41,338 nt of DNA, taken from the NCBI GenBank assembly GCA_018677555.1, contig JAHHOT010000115.1, forward strand, positions 1 through 41,338. The letters run 5' to 3'. The notes below the pieces were generated by a model. The model saw nothing but the letters and a program-made list of their open reading frames with translations. It was not told the DNA's origin and did not search any database. A program made the position numbers and the translations under genes. Positions 9,453 to 17,143 of this stretch are shown one piece after another. This stretch comes from Gammaproteobacteria bacterium. GTDB taxonomy: Bacteria; Pseudomonadota; Gammaproteobacteria; Steroidobacterales; Woeseiaceae. Position 1 is the first letter of the stretch. Every line of letters starts with the position of its first letter.

Positions 9453-10352
9453 TCAACGCAAAACCCAGTGCTGAACCCCCTGTTCAGCCAGAAATTCCTC
9501 GGCATCGGCGCCTTTCAACATCGCCAGCGTCGTCAGCATGCCGGCCTGGGTACAGCTGTCTGCAGCAACTGTAACGGAGCGGGGCACCGACGGGACGGGC
9601 CAGCCCGTTCGCGGGTCGAGAATATGTCCGTAGCGCACACCATCTTTGAGGAGGTATCGATTCTCATCGCCGCTCGTGGCAAGCGCGCCGCGCTGCAGCC
9701 GGATCAATCGACCGGCCTGCCGGGCATCAATGCCCGGCGTTTCGATGCCGATCCGCCAGCCACCATTTTCCGAGGGAGGGCGCGTAACCACCAGGTCACC
9801 GCCGAAATTCACCAGGCTGCTTGCCGGGGAAATGTCGGCGGCAATCGTGGCTGCCCGGTCCACCGCATATTCCTTTCCGATACCGCCGAAGTCGATTTGC
9901 ATTCCTGCGCGCAGCAGCAACCTGGGGCGGTGCCAGCACACTTTGTCCCAGCCAATACGATCAACAAGCGCTTTTACTTGCCGCCGTGACGGGACGTTGT
10001 CGCTGCCGTCGAACGTCCATGCTTCTCGCAAAACACCTGACGTGATATCGAACCGACCCTCGCTCAACTCGTGAAGTGTCTGCGCAAAATCGAGCAGGTT
10101 GGCGGTCTCGTCGTCGACCGTCAGGGCGACGCCATGGCTACGGTTGATTCGATCGACGATGTTGCCACGCAGGTACCGGCTAAATTTGTCTTCAATGCGC
10201 CACGCTTCGTACGACACCGAGTGCAGAAGTTTTTGCGCCAGCGATTCGTCGCTCTCCTCGGTGAGCAGCTCGCAGGGGCTGCCCATTGCCGTGAACGAAG
10301 CCAGCCAGTAATGACTTTTTCGCTGGAGCTTTACCGCGCGCTCCGGCTTCAT
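9453..10352 (-). CDS. apbE: FAD:protein FMN transferase (ApbE family)
   Basis: A 299-residue member of the ApbE/flavin-transferase family, which moves FMN from FAD onto a Thr or Ser of target proteins in the cell envelope. Characteristic blocks run in order: TAMGSPCELL near the N-terminus, EGRFDITSG, IDFGGIGKEYAVDRA, LVNFGGDL, ALATSGDENRY and RYGHILDPRTGWPV, then a Thr-containing block ending AGMLTTLAMLKG. The family's GKGYAVD is GKEYAVD here. I see no classical signal peptide or lipobox at the annotated start, which is unusual since most ApbE proteins are exported. It is the fourth gene of the TlpA-DUF4266-DUF3570-ApbE set, 12 bases after the DUF3570 gene. No flavinylation target is evident in the window. 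Confidence 0.9.
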   Translation of the reverse strand: MKPERAVKLQRKSHYWLASFTAMGSPCELLTEESDESLAQKLLHSVSYEAWRIEDKFSRYLRGNIVDRINRSHGVALTVDDETANLLDFAQTLHELSEGRFDITSGVLREAWTFDGSDNVPSRRQVKALVDRIGWDKVCWHRPRLLLRAGMQIDFGGIGKEYAVDRAATIAADISPASSLVNFGGDLVVTRPPSENGGWRIGIETPGIDARQAGRLIRLQRGALATSGDENRYLLKDGVRYGHILDPRTGWPVPSVPRSVTVAADSCTQAGMLTTLAMLKGADAEEFLAEQGVQHWVLR

Positions 10353-10364
10353 ATGCCGTGGCGA

Positions 10365-11678
10365 CTACAGACCGAAGGAATAGCTGAACTGAAAAATGAT
10401 CGCGTCGAGGTCCGGGTAGAGGTCCTGGTCGGCCTGGCGCCCGACAATCTGCTCCGCCGGAGCGTCTCCGTCCTGCATGTAGTACTCCAGCCTGACACTC
10501 AGATCGTGGCCCGAGCGCGATTGCCAGCCGTACTTGATGCCCGCGGTAATCGCATCGAATTCGCCCAGCCGATAATCAGCCGACGCGTATTGCGGCAGCG
10601 GCTCACCGTTGACCAGGCTGACACGATAGAAGTCGGCATGGGTCTGCGTGTAATAACGCAGGTGAGGCTCGAGGTAGCTCCGATCACTCAACGGAAACCG
10701 CAGGCGAGCGTCCAGCGTGTGCGAGTCGATTTCCCAGTCGTCCGTCATGTAGCGATAGGAGACGTCCAGCACTTTGCCTGACAGGTAGTACTTCAGTTTC
10801 CCGTACAGGCTGTGCTTGGTGCGATCGTCCGGTCGACCTTCAAACAAATAGATGTGCGATGGTCCCTCGATGCCCGACGGTGGCGTAGGGGGAATCGGGT
10901 CGCCGGTAACCGGATCGACAACGCTCAGAATCTTGTACGGGTCGTTGAGGTAACCTGACGAATTGCTGTAAGAGTAGTTGAGCTGGCCAACCAGATTTCT
11001 GCTGAACACCTGGGTTACGCCAAGTACCACGTCGAATATGTCCTTGCTATCGTCCGGTCCGCGGTTAGACAAGTCGCCCACGTCGAGCATGGGCGAAAGC
11101 GGATCGGGCGTGCCGCCGACGGGGCTCCAGTCGTCGCGCGCGGCCGACAGGCCAAGCGATGCCGTGGTATTTCTTTTGTTGAAATCGCGCGACAGCGTCA
11201 GGTTTACGCCTGCGTGAGTGTAGTCGTATTCATCGGAAAAGCTTATGCCAGCGTTCAAGGTGTTCAATCGGGCGAAAGGCTGTTCCCAGCTCGCCGTGAA
11301 CGCGACGCGGGTATCCAGAAAACTGGGATCCAGAGGTATCTCGTTCGGCGGCATGCTGTAGGTCTTCTTGCCGGAGGGGCTCGTGACCGTCTGAGGCCCA
11401 TCGAGCGGCGTCGCACCAAGTGGTGTCGACCCGGTCAGCGTATCCACGGCGAGACCCAGGCTCAGCACCTTGTCATCGAGAAAGTTTCGGCGTGCGAGCA
11501 CATTCAGGCTGATGTCCTGCACCCGGCCCTTGTCTTCTCCGTAGTAAAGCAGTGCCGAGTCGAATTCCCAGGCATGCTCTTCCTGAGCCTGGACGGCGCC
11601 GTGCGGTCCGGTACCGAGTAGGGCGCAGGTCGCAGTGGCGAGCGCTGCCGATACGCAGCAATTGTCCGATTTCTTCAT
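10365..11678 (-). CDS. DUF3570 family outer-membrane-like protein
   Basis: A 437-residue exported protein of the DUF3570 family, whose role is unknown. A signal peptide (about residues 1-31, ending GAVQAQEE) is followed by alternating aromatic/polar strands typical of a beta-barrel: EFDSALLYYGEDKGRVQD, FTASWEQPFARLNTLNAGIS, SYRYMTDDWEIDSHTLDARL and a terminal QFSYSFGL. The C-terminal residue is Leu rather than Phe, but the penultimate strand pattern fits an outer-membrane barrel. It starts two bases after the DUF4266 stop and is followed by apbE, an order I know as recurrent in other Proteobacteria. The likely site is the outer membrane; whether it transports or anchors something is not known. 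Confidence 0.85.
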   Translation of the reverse strand: MKKSDNCCVSAALATATCALLGTGPHGAVQAQEEHAWEFDSALLYYGEDKGRVQDISLNVLARRNFLDDKVLSLGLAVDTLTGSTPLGATPLDGPQTVTSPSGKKTYSMPPNEIPLDPSFLDTRVAFTASWEQPFARLNTLNAGISFSDEYDYTHAGVNLTLSRDFNKRNTTASLGLSAARDDWSPVGGTPDPLSPMLDVGDLSNRGPDDSKDIFDVVLGVTQVFSRNLVGQLNYSYSNSSGYLNDPYKILSVVDPVTGDPIPPTPPSGIEGPSHIYLFEGRPDDRTKHSLYGKLKYYLSGKVLDVSYRYMTDDWEIDSHTLDARLRFPLSDRSYLEPHLRYYTQTHADFYRVSLVNGEPLPQYASADYRLGEFDAITAGIKYGWQSRSGHDLSVRLEYYMQDGDAPAEQIVGRQADQDLYPDLDAIIFQFSYSFGL

Positions 11679-11680
11679 GA

Positions 11681-11902
11681 TCAGTTACAACCGCATCCGC
11701 CGCCGCCAAAGCCGCGCCCGCCGCTCGACGCTTCCTTGCTGAAGTAAATGTGATCGTCGATGCCGGCCTCCAGCGGATCCGTAACCAGTTGCATCTCTTC
11801 TTTGGCGAGCACGTCGCGCTCCCAGGGCTCGACACCCATTCCGCCGCAGCCGCTGGCGCCTACGGCGGCTAGCGCCAAAGTTGCGAAAATTTTCTTATTC
11901 AT
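11681..11902 (-). CDS. DUF4266 small lipoprotein-like protein
   Basis: A 73-residue exported peptide of the DUF4266 family. A short hydrophobic signal (KKIFATLALAAVGASGC) ends in a lipobox-like ASGC at Cys19, so it is probably a lipoprotein. The family landmarks follow: EPWERDVLAKEEM, DDHIYFSKEASSGG and the terminal glycine/cysteine tail GFGGGGCGCN. The two C-terminal cysteines could bind a metal or take part in thiol chemistry with the neighbouring TlpA-like thioredoxin (inference). Its start overlaps the TlpA stop by four bases (ATGA) and its stop lies two bases from the DUF3570 start, so the three are translationally coupled. Confidence 0.85.
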   Translation of the reverse strand: MNKKIFATLALAAVGASGCGGMGVEPWERDVLAKEEMQLVTDPLEAGIDDHIYFSKEASSGGRGFGGGGCGCN

Positions 11903-12387
11903 CTCTGTTCACCTTCGGGTCTTTTGAGCAGATCTGCGAGGAGGGCCTCGTACTCGTCCTGCTTTTTTACCTTGAAACCGTTGTGCCTGGTCGCTATCTC
12001 TCCGTCGCGGTCGAAAATAACCGAACTGGGCATCGCAATGATGTTGTACGACCGGGCGAGGTCGCCTTGGGGGTCCCTCACGATCTGGAAATCCGCCGGC
12101 ACCTCGCGAAGAAATTCATCGGCAGCGGTCGCGTCGGCGTCGAGGTTTACGCCAATGATCACCAGCCCGTCTTCGCCGTACTTTCTCTGCATCTCGTTCA
12201 TCCATGGGAACGAACGACGGCAGGGGACGCACCACGACGCCCAGAAGTCGACAACAACGACTTTTCCCGGGTGTGCCGGCAGTGTGAGGCCGTTGTCGGC
12301 GCTGGCGGGCAGCAGATACATGACCATGCAAAGCGCAGCGATGGTTGTCCGCTTGCACATTTGCAAGCTGAATTTTGCAATTTCCAT
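11899..12387 (-). CDS. TlpA-like periplasmic thioredoxin
   Basis: A 162-residue thioredoxin-fold protein of the TlpA/ResA type. After a signal peptide (the hydrophobic stretch beginning at Met10, cleavage probably after PASA) come VVVVDFWASWCVPCRRSFP with the redox pair WCVPC, the inserted alpha-beta element typical of TlpA/ResA (VIIGVNLDADATAADEFL), and the cis-Pro loop NIIAMPSSVIFD. It would reduce disulfides or handle thiols in the periplasm. It is the first gene of the TlpA-DUF4266-DUF3570-ApbE set. The ATG at 12387 lacks a good ribosome-binding site; a second ATG at 12360 would start directly with the signal peptide and is a serious alternative. Confidence 0.85.
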   Translation of the reverse strand: MEIAKFSLQMCKRTTIAALCMVMYLLPASADNGLTLPAHPGKVVVVDFWASWCVPCRRSFPWMNEMQRKYGEDGLVIIGVNLDADATAADEFLREVPADFQIVRDPQGDLARSYNIIAMPSSVIFDRDGEIATRHNGFKVKKQDEYEALLADLLKRPEGEQR

Positions 12388-12498
12388 GGAGGGTAACGGG
12401 CCTTCTTTCGCAGCGCGTTATTGTCTATCAGTTTGATGCACTGGCAAAGAAAACTGGTCGCCAAAAATGAAAATGGTTAGCGGAAATAAAAATGAGAG

Positions 12499-12517
12499 TC
12501 GTTGCGATTTGCAACGA
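12499..12517. promoter_or_regulatory. Inverted repeat ahead of the TlpA operon
   Basis: A perfect 7-bp dyad TCGTTGC / GCAACGA with a five-base centre. On the minus strand it lies just after the amine oxidase stop and 110 bases before the TlpA start, and is followed by a T-rich run after five bases. It could be a poor terminator for the amine oxidase gene or an operator for the redox operon. Confidence 0.4.
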
Positions 12518-12543
12518 ACGAAACCGGCGGGGATTGTCAGCGT

Positions 12544-14181
12544 CTAGGGTGTGTCGCGCTGCACGACAAGATCGATTGCGTGGTAGGCCGACAGGATCGC
12601 GCCTTCCTGCCAGCCCTGCAGGATGCTCAGGTGCTCACCGGCGAAAAAGATATTGTCGTCGGCGGTGAGCAATATTCCCGGATCCGACGTTCCCCAGGCG
12701 CCAAGCTGGAACGGGACCTTGGGCCAGGCGACGCCGATGCCGCGTGACACCTCTGCCGCATATTCGGCATGCACGTTGCTGCCCTGCGTGGTGCTGCTGG
12801 TGATGCGGCCCTGCGGCGTCTGATTTGCAAAGTTGTCGCCAGCCACGCCGCCGAACATGTAGGCGCCGACGATTATCCCGTTGGTCTGCCCGAATCCGTT
12901 ATTCGGATACCAAAGCTGCGTAATGTCCTGGTCTGTCCAGGAAATGCCGCCGTAAATGTTGTGGTCTGCTTCCCAGAAACGGCGGGACTGAAACGCGATC
13001 TTGCCCGCGGAGGTGTAGGCGAAGCCCGTGATCGCCGCCTGGTGGTTGACGGAAAAATCGTTGGGAATGTCGCGCAGAACCGTTGCCGGGATCGTACACA
13101 GGCAATAGTCGGCATCGACGGTAAACGACGCGCCGAACTCGTCCTGGTAGATAACCCGGGCGCCGTCGGTGACCTTGCGGATCTCCGTAACCTGCGCCTG
13201 GTAGACGATATTCGCGGCGACACGAGACTCGAACGCAAGAGCTATCTGGTCCATGCCGCCGACCGGCTGCAGCATCGTGGGCTGTTGCTCCAGGCCGTGC
13301 GCGAAGTCCTGCCGCAGCTGCAGAAACGTGTCTGCGAGCAGGTCACTGAGCTGCAGCGGGTTCAGTAACTCACCCCGCTGGCGGCCGCCGGCGTCTTCCT
13401 GGCCGGGAAAACCGGCGCGCGAGGAGCCGACATAGTTTCGCGCGGCATCGAGGTCGCCATACTGCTGCAGCATTGCCAGGATATTGGTCTTGTCGGTTGC
13501 CGTGAGTTCCTGGTCCAGTGCGCCCTGGTTCACCGCGAGAGCCAGCAACTCGGCAATATAACCGCGAGTGTCTGCATGCAGGCGGCGTGCGATCGTTGCC
13601 TGGCCGTTAAATGCGTTGCTCGAGTGTATGAGTGCGGCGTGATTGTCGTTGACGAACGTTTCAAGCGCGACGCCGAACTCGCGGCAATAACCGAGCAGGA
13701 ACTCGTGATGGTGCGAAATCCGCGCGGGGCCGGGATTGAAATAGAGATCGGGGTCGGCATCGAAGGTACACGCCTGGGTCGAATCCGTCTCGACAACGGT
13801 GTCGCCGCCGCGAATCGTGCGGTTGCGACCGCCGGCTCGCGCGGTCGCCTCGAGAATCGTGCAGGAATAGCCGAGCTTGGCCATCTCCCAGGCGGCGGTC
13901 ATGCCGGCAATGCCTGCGCCGAGAATGACGACGGATTTGCCGACACCCACGTTGGCATCCCAGTCGCCAGGACGCGGGGACTGCATCCCGGGTGGAGCCG
14001 GAGCTGGCGCCGGCGGCGCGACCGGTGTCCCGCTGCTGCCTGCCGACGACGAACCGCAAGCTGCTGCGACCGTGCCGATGCCCATGGCGGCCATGGTGCG
14101 CAGCATGGCCGCCCCGCCGACGGCGCGGCCCACGGATGTCAGGAATTCGCGGCGTGCGATGCCCGACTTGTCTGAGCTCAT
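12544..14181 (-). CDS. Tat-exported flavin monoamine oxidase family protein
   Basis: A 545-residue FAD enzyme of the amine oxidase / L-amino-acid oxidase family. The N-terminus carries a twin-arginine motif (ARREFLTSVG) and a hydrophobic stretch ending VAAACGSSS, so it is folded in the cytoplasm, exported by Tat and perhaps lipidated at that Cys. A flexible Ser/Gly/Pro/Ala linker follows. The dinucleotide motif VVILGAGIAGMTAAWEMAK with EATARAGGRNRT is the FAD site; the C-terminal IFFAGEHLSILQGWQEGAI closes the flavin pocket as in L-amino-acid oxidases. It would oxidise an amine or amino acid to the imine with release of H2O2. I start at the ATG at 14181 because the extension to 14211 begins with TTG and only adds residues before the Tat motif. 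Confidence 0.88.
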   Translation of the reverse strand: MSSDKSGIARREFLTSVGRAVGGAAMLRTMAAMGIGTVAAACGSSSAGSSGTPVAPPAPAPAPPGMQSPRPGDWDANVGVGKSVVILGAGIAGMTAAWEMAKLGYSCTILEATARAGGRNRTIRGGDTVVETDSTQACTFDADPDLYFNPGPARISHHHEFLLGYCREFGVALETFVNDNHAALIHSSNAFNGQATIARRLHADTRGYIAELLALAVNQGALDQELTATDKTNILAMLQQYGDLDAARNYVGSSRAGFPGQEDAGGRQRGELLNPLQLSDLLADTFLQLRQDFAHGLEQQPTMLQPVGGMDQIALAFESRVAANIVYQAQVTEIRKVTDGARVIYQDEFGASFTVDADYCLCTIPATVLRDIPNDFSVNHQAAITGFAYTSAGKIAFQSRRFWEADHNIYGGISWTDQDITQLWYPNNGFGQTNGIIVGAYMFGGVAGDNFANQTPQGRITSSTTQGSNVHAEYAAEVSRGIGVAWPKVPFQLGAWGTSDPGILLTADDNIFFAGEHLSILQGWQEGAILSAYHAIDLVVQRDTP

Positions 14182-14226
14182 TGAGTTACCCCGGAAACGG
14201 CTGGCCGTCAACGCGACAGGCTACAC

Positions 14227-14255
14227 ATTATATAAGTGTGCTTCCCATGTTTGAC
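14227..14255 (-). promoter_or_regulatory. Candidate promoter of the amine oxidase gene
   Basis: On the minus strand a perfect TATAAT (14227-14232) lies about 45 bases before the start codon. Seventeen bases further up is GTCAAA (14250-14255), a weak -35. The perfect -10 box in GC-rich DNA is the main evidence. Confidence 0.5.
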
Positions 14256-14306
14256 TGCGCTCGCTCGCCACAGTTCGACGAATTTGTCGTTTCGGTCAAC
14301 AAGACC

Positions 14307-16958
14307 TCAAATGACGATTTCCGGCGGCGTTGGCCGCATATTGTATTGCGACGACATGACCCGCCCGTAGGCGCCGGCGTTGGCAATGATCATGACATCG
14401 TCTTCCCGTGACGGCGGTAGCAGGCGATCGCTGCCGAGCTTGTCGCCACTCTCGCAGATAGGGCCGACAACGGTGGTGAGTTCAGTTGCAACTTCATGTA
14501 CGCGGCTCAGATTGGCGATTTCATGGTAAGCCCCGTACAGCGCAGGGCGGATGAGGCTGTTCATTCCCGTGCCCACACCGACGTAGCGGCGATCGCCTTT
14601 ACCCTTGACCTGGGTCACGCGACTCAGCAGCACGCCTGCCTGCGCGACGAGGAATCGACCGGGCTCGAGCCACAGCCGGTACGCGGGGTAGGCCGACTTG
14701 ATGCCTGCGAGCGTTTCGTCGAGAGCCGCGAGATCGAATCCGGCATCGCGCGAACGATCCGGTACGCCGAGACCGCCGCCGAGATCGAGGACCTCCACCG
14801 CCGGAAAATGCTGCGCAACCTGTGCGAGTTCCGCTGCGACTGCGCGCCAGTTTTCCGGGTCGAGGATGCCGCTGCCGCTGTGGGCGTGAATACCTGTGAC
14901 CTCCGCCCCCGCGCGCTTGATTAGACGTACCAGCTCGTCGGTTTCGAAACGGGGCACACCGAACTTGGACATCTCGCCGGCAGTGCGCACGTGCTGGTGA
15001 TGCCCGCGACCCTGCCCCGGGTCGATCCTGATGAACAGATTCACACCGCCGAACAACTCGGGCCACTCCTGCAGCGGATGAAGATTGTCCAGCGTCAGCT
15101 GCAGGCCGGATGACAACGCCCATTCGTATTCCTCACGCGGCGCAAAATTCGGCGTAAAGAGAATGCGATCGGCGCCGAGACCCGGGACTGACGACATGAG
15201 GTGCTCGACTTCACCGGGTGAAACGCATTCGAAATCGACGCCGCTCTTCGCCAGTATTCTCAGCAGCTCGGGATTGAAGTTAGCTTTCATTGCGTAAAGC
15301 ACACGATCCAGGTTCTTCAGGTCGCGCAGGCCGCTAACCGCCATTCGCACGCTGTCGGCATCGTAGACGAAGGCGTTGCGATTGCTTTCAGCGATGTCGA
15401 GCAGCTGGTCGCGCTTGCTCAGCCACCAGGCGTCAGCATGGCGCACCGAAGCCAGGTCGGGTTCCTGAAGCTGTTCCCAGGTGCTGCCGAACGTCGTGCT
15501 GTCGCCCGATTTGTGGATGATCGATGCATGGAGTCTGCCGATCAGCCGTTGTACCTGGTCGTTGTCGATCACGAAACTGAAATTGAGGTCGTTCGCGGCT
15601 TGCGATACCAGGTGAATTTTCTCCTCGGCGAAAACCTCGAGCGCCGGCGCAAGCCGCGGCAGAATCGTACGAATCTTGCGACCTACGAGACTGACCATTG
15701 CGCAGTCGTCGACGACCCTGACCCGGCAAAGCGATTCGAGATCACGGATCAATGCCTGCATGACGTCATCGCCCGGCGTTTCCTCTGCGGTATCGATCGA
15801 GACAGTGACATTGGTCTCCGAAGTCGACACGAGATCGACGGATACCGCATGTTTTCTGAAAAACGAGAATACGTCGGCGAGAAAGCCGATTTCATGCCAC
15901 ATTCTGGAGCCTTCCATCGATATCAGGGTTACGCCGCCCTGAGCCGATATCCCTTTAACGTGCGGATTGACGTCTGTTGTCGTGGACGAAACCATCGTGC
16001 CGGCAACCTCCGGCGCTCGCGTGCTGCGCACAAACAGCGGTATTCCGTGTTGCTTCAATGGCGAAAGACAGCGCGGATGCAGCACTTTGCTGCCGGTCGA
16101 TGCGAGTTCCTGCGCCTCGTCGTAGTGCAGCTCTACCAGTAACCGTGCCGATGGCACCAGGCGTGGATCCGCGCTGAACATCCCGGGAACATCGGTCCAG
16201 ATCTCGACCCGCCGTGCCGGCAGTTGCGCGGCGAAATGGGCGGCTGACGTGTCCGATCCCTCGCGGCCCAGCAAAACGACCTCGCTGCGCGTATTCGAGC
16301 CGATGAATCCCTGGGTCAGCATGACCTTGCCGTCAGCCGCTATGGATTCAGCAATCCGGCGCAACGCGGTATCGGGCTCGCTCGGGCAGATTGCTGACAT
16401 GTAATTCTGCCGTTCCGAGCGGCTCGCCAGGTATTCGCAGGTCACGAGTTCTCGCGCATCGCACCAGCCAGTCGAAATGCCAACGCGTTCGAGGTACGCG
16501 GCGCCGAGGCTGGTTGCCATGAGTTCGCCGCAGGCGACGACGCGTGCATGTAATCGCGGACTTGCCTCGCGGGTCAGCTGCATCCCGGCAACGAGCTGGT
16601 CCAGCTCGGAGAACCAGGGCTCGAGTAGATCCTCGGCGTCGACACCCAGTTCACGGCCAAGTGCGACGTGCGTGGACTTGATGTCCTGCAAACACCCGGC
16701 CGGATCGCCGCTGACGCATTCGATGAGCAAGCTCTCCAGCGCATTCGAGACACCAGCGATCGCCGAGTGCACGACCAGCGGTTTGAGACCGTCGTCGATC
16801 CTGTTTCGGATCAGGCCGGCAATCGTTGCCCAGTTGTCCCCGGTCGCAACGCTGCTGCCACCAAATTTCATCACCACCCAGTTTGATGACGCGATCGACG
16901 GATCGAGACCCGTCGTGCCGGGTTCCGGAAACGCTGCTTCCTGTCTCGTTGCCTGCAT
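14307..16958 (-). CDS. lysAC: Bifunctional aspartate kinase / diaminopimelate decarboxylase
   Basis: An 883-residue fusion of the first committed and the last enzyme of lysine biosynthesis. The N-terminal half is aspartokinase: KFGGSSV at residues 31-37, GFIGSN, the substrate loop REGSDTSAAHFAA, and ACT regulatory modules around residues 330-480 (SVDLVSTSETNVTVSID, IHLVSQAANDLNFSFVID). The C-terminal part, from about residue 500, is PLP-dependent DAP decarboxylase: YAMKANFNPELL with the PLP lysine, HSGSGILDP, LDLGGGLGVPD, EPGRFLVAQAG, CESGDKLG, and ANAGAYGRVMSSQYNMRP. Such lysC-lysA fusions are known in Xanthomonas and Xylella. The ATG has AAAGGAA eight bases ahead. Immediately upstream is a terminator hairpin and a lysine-rich short frame, which suggests attenuation by lysine supply, in addition to ACT feedback inhibition. 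Confidence 0.95.
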   Translation of the reverse strand: MQATRQEAAFPEPGTTGLDPSIASSNWVVMKFGGSSVATGDNWATIAGLIRNRIDDGLKPLVVHSAIAGVSNALESLLIECVSGDPAGCLQDIKSTHVALGRELGVDAEDLLEPWFSELDQLVAGMQLTREASPRLHARVVACGELMATSLGAAYLERVGISTGWCDARELVTCEYLASRSERQNYMSAICPSEPDTALRRIAESIAADGKVMLTQGFIGSNTRSEVVLLGREGSDTSAAHFAAQLPARRVEIWTDVPGMFSADPRLVPSARLLVELHYDEAQELASTGSKVLHPRCLSPLKQHGIPLFVRSTRAPEVAGTMVSSTTTDVNPHVKGISAQGGVTLISMEGSRMWHEIGFLADVFSFFRKHAVSVDLVSTSETNVTVSIDTAEETPGDDVMQALIRDLESLCRVRVVDDCAMVSLVGRKIRTILPRLAPALEVFAEEKIHLVSQAANDLNFSFVIDNDQVQRLIGRLHASIIHKSGDSTTFGSTWEQLQEPDLASVRHADAWWLSKRDQLLDIAESNRNAFVYDADSVRMAVSGLRDLKNLDRVLYAMKANFNPELLRILAKSGVDFECVSPGEVEHLMSSVPGLGADRILFTPNFAPREEYEWALSSGLQLTLDNLHPLQEWPELFGGVNLFIRIDPGQGRGHHQHVRTAGEMSKFGVPRFETDELVRLIKRAGAEVTGIHAHSGSGILDPENWRAVAAELAQVAQHFPAVEVLDLGGGLGVPDRSRDAGFDLAALDETLAGIKSAYPAYRLWLEPGRFLVAQAGVLLSRVTQVKGKGDRRYVGVGTGMNSLIRPALYGAYHEIANLSRVHEVATELTTVVGPICESGDKLGSDRLLPPSREDDVMIIANAGAYGRVMSSQYNMRPTPPEIVI

Positions 16959-16981
16959 GGTTTGTTCCTTTCATCGAGTAC

Positions 16982-17011
16982 AAAAAAACCCGCTCAGTGG
17001 CTGGCGGGTTT
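16982..17011 (-). terminator. Intrinsic terminator in the lysAC leader (attenuator)
   Basis: Read on the minus strand: AAACCCGC, a ten-base loop, GCGGGTTT, with the last stem bases running into seven T residues. It ends 23 bases before the lysAC ATG. No minus-strand gene lies upstream within reach (the next gene is the divergent sigma factor), so its only sensible target is the lysAC leader transcript itself. Confidence 0.85.
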
Positions 17012-17038
17012 CGTGTCAATCGGTATCGTCTTTTCTGG

Positions 17039-17137
17039 TCAGATACGACGGCCATGAGCGCCCGCGCGAATTCGGTGCATCTTTCGTTTGCCGAATTTCT
17101 TCTCGCCCGTAGCGATGCGCGACCCGCTCATATCCAT
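17039..17137 (-). CDS. Candidate lysine-codon leader peptide of lysAC
   Basis: A 32-codon open frame read toward lysAC. It starts MDMSGS, carries four Lys codons within seven (EKKFGKRK, residues 12-19), and ends at a TGA at 17039, 27 bases before the terminator stem. Its first base lies six bases after the -10 box, so it may be translated from a leaderless mRNA. The Lys codons sit in and beside the 5' arm and loop of hairpin 17069-17097. This is the architecture of peptide-type attenuation (as for his, thr or leu), but for lysine. Translation is not shown; the Arg-rich composition outside the Lys cluster is ordinary for GC-rich DNA, so chance is possible. Confidence 0.6.
   Translation of the reverse strand: MDMSGSRIATGEKKFGKRKMHRIRAGAHGRRI
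17069..17097 (-). promoter_or_regulatory. Pause/anti-antiterminator hairpin in the lysAC leader
   Basis: A perfect 7-bp stem (AATTCGG at 17097-17091 and CCGAATT at 17075-17069 on the minus strand) with a 15-base loop that contains two of the four Lys codons; the 5' arm overlaps another. A ribosome stalled at the Lys codons would break it and free GCGGG (17065-17061), which can pair with CCCGC (17008-17004) in the terminator's 5' arm. That last pairing is only five base pairs. Confidence 0.55.
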
Positions 17138-17143
17138 GCGCCG

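Noticed and set aside
12419-12447. Promoter for the TlpA operon based on TTGCCA
   Set aside because: A -35-like TTGCCA exists, but no acceptable -10 box lies at 16-18 bases, so I did not list it.
16651-17055. 134-codon minus frame starting in the lysAC leader
   Set aside because: It runs through the terminator and far into lysAC in another frame; the shorter Lys-rich frame ending at 17039 fits the leader layout better.
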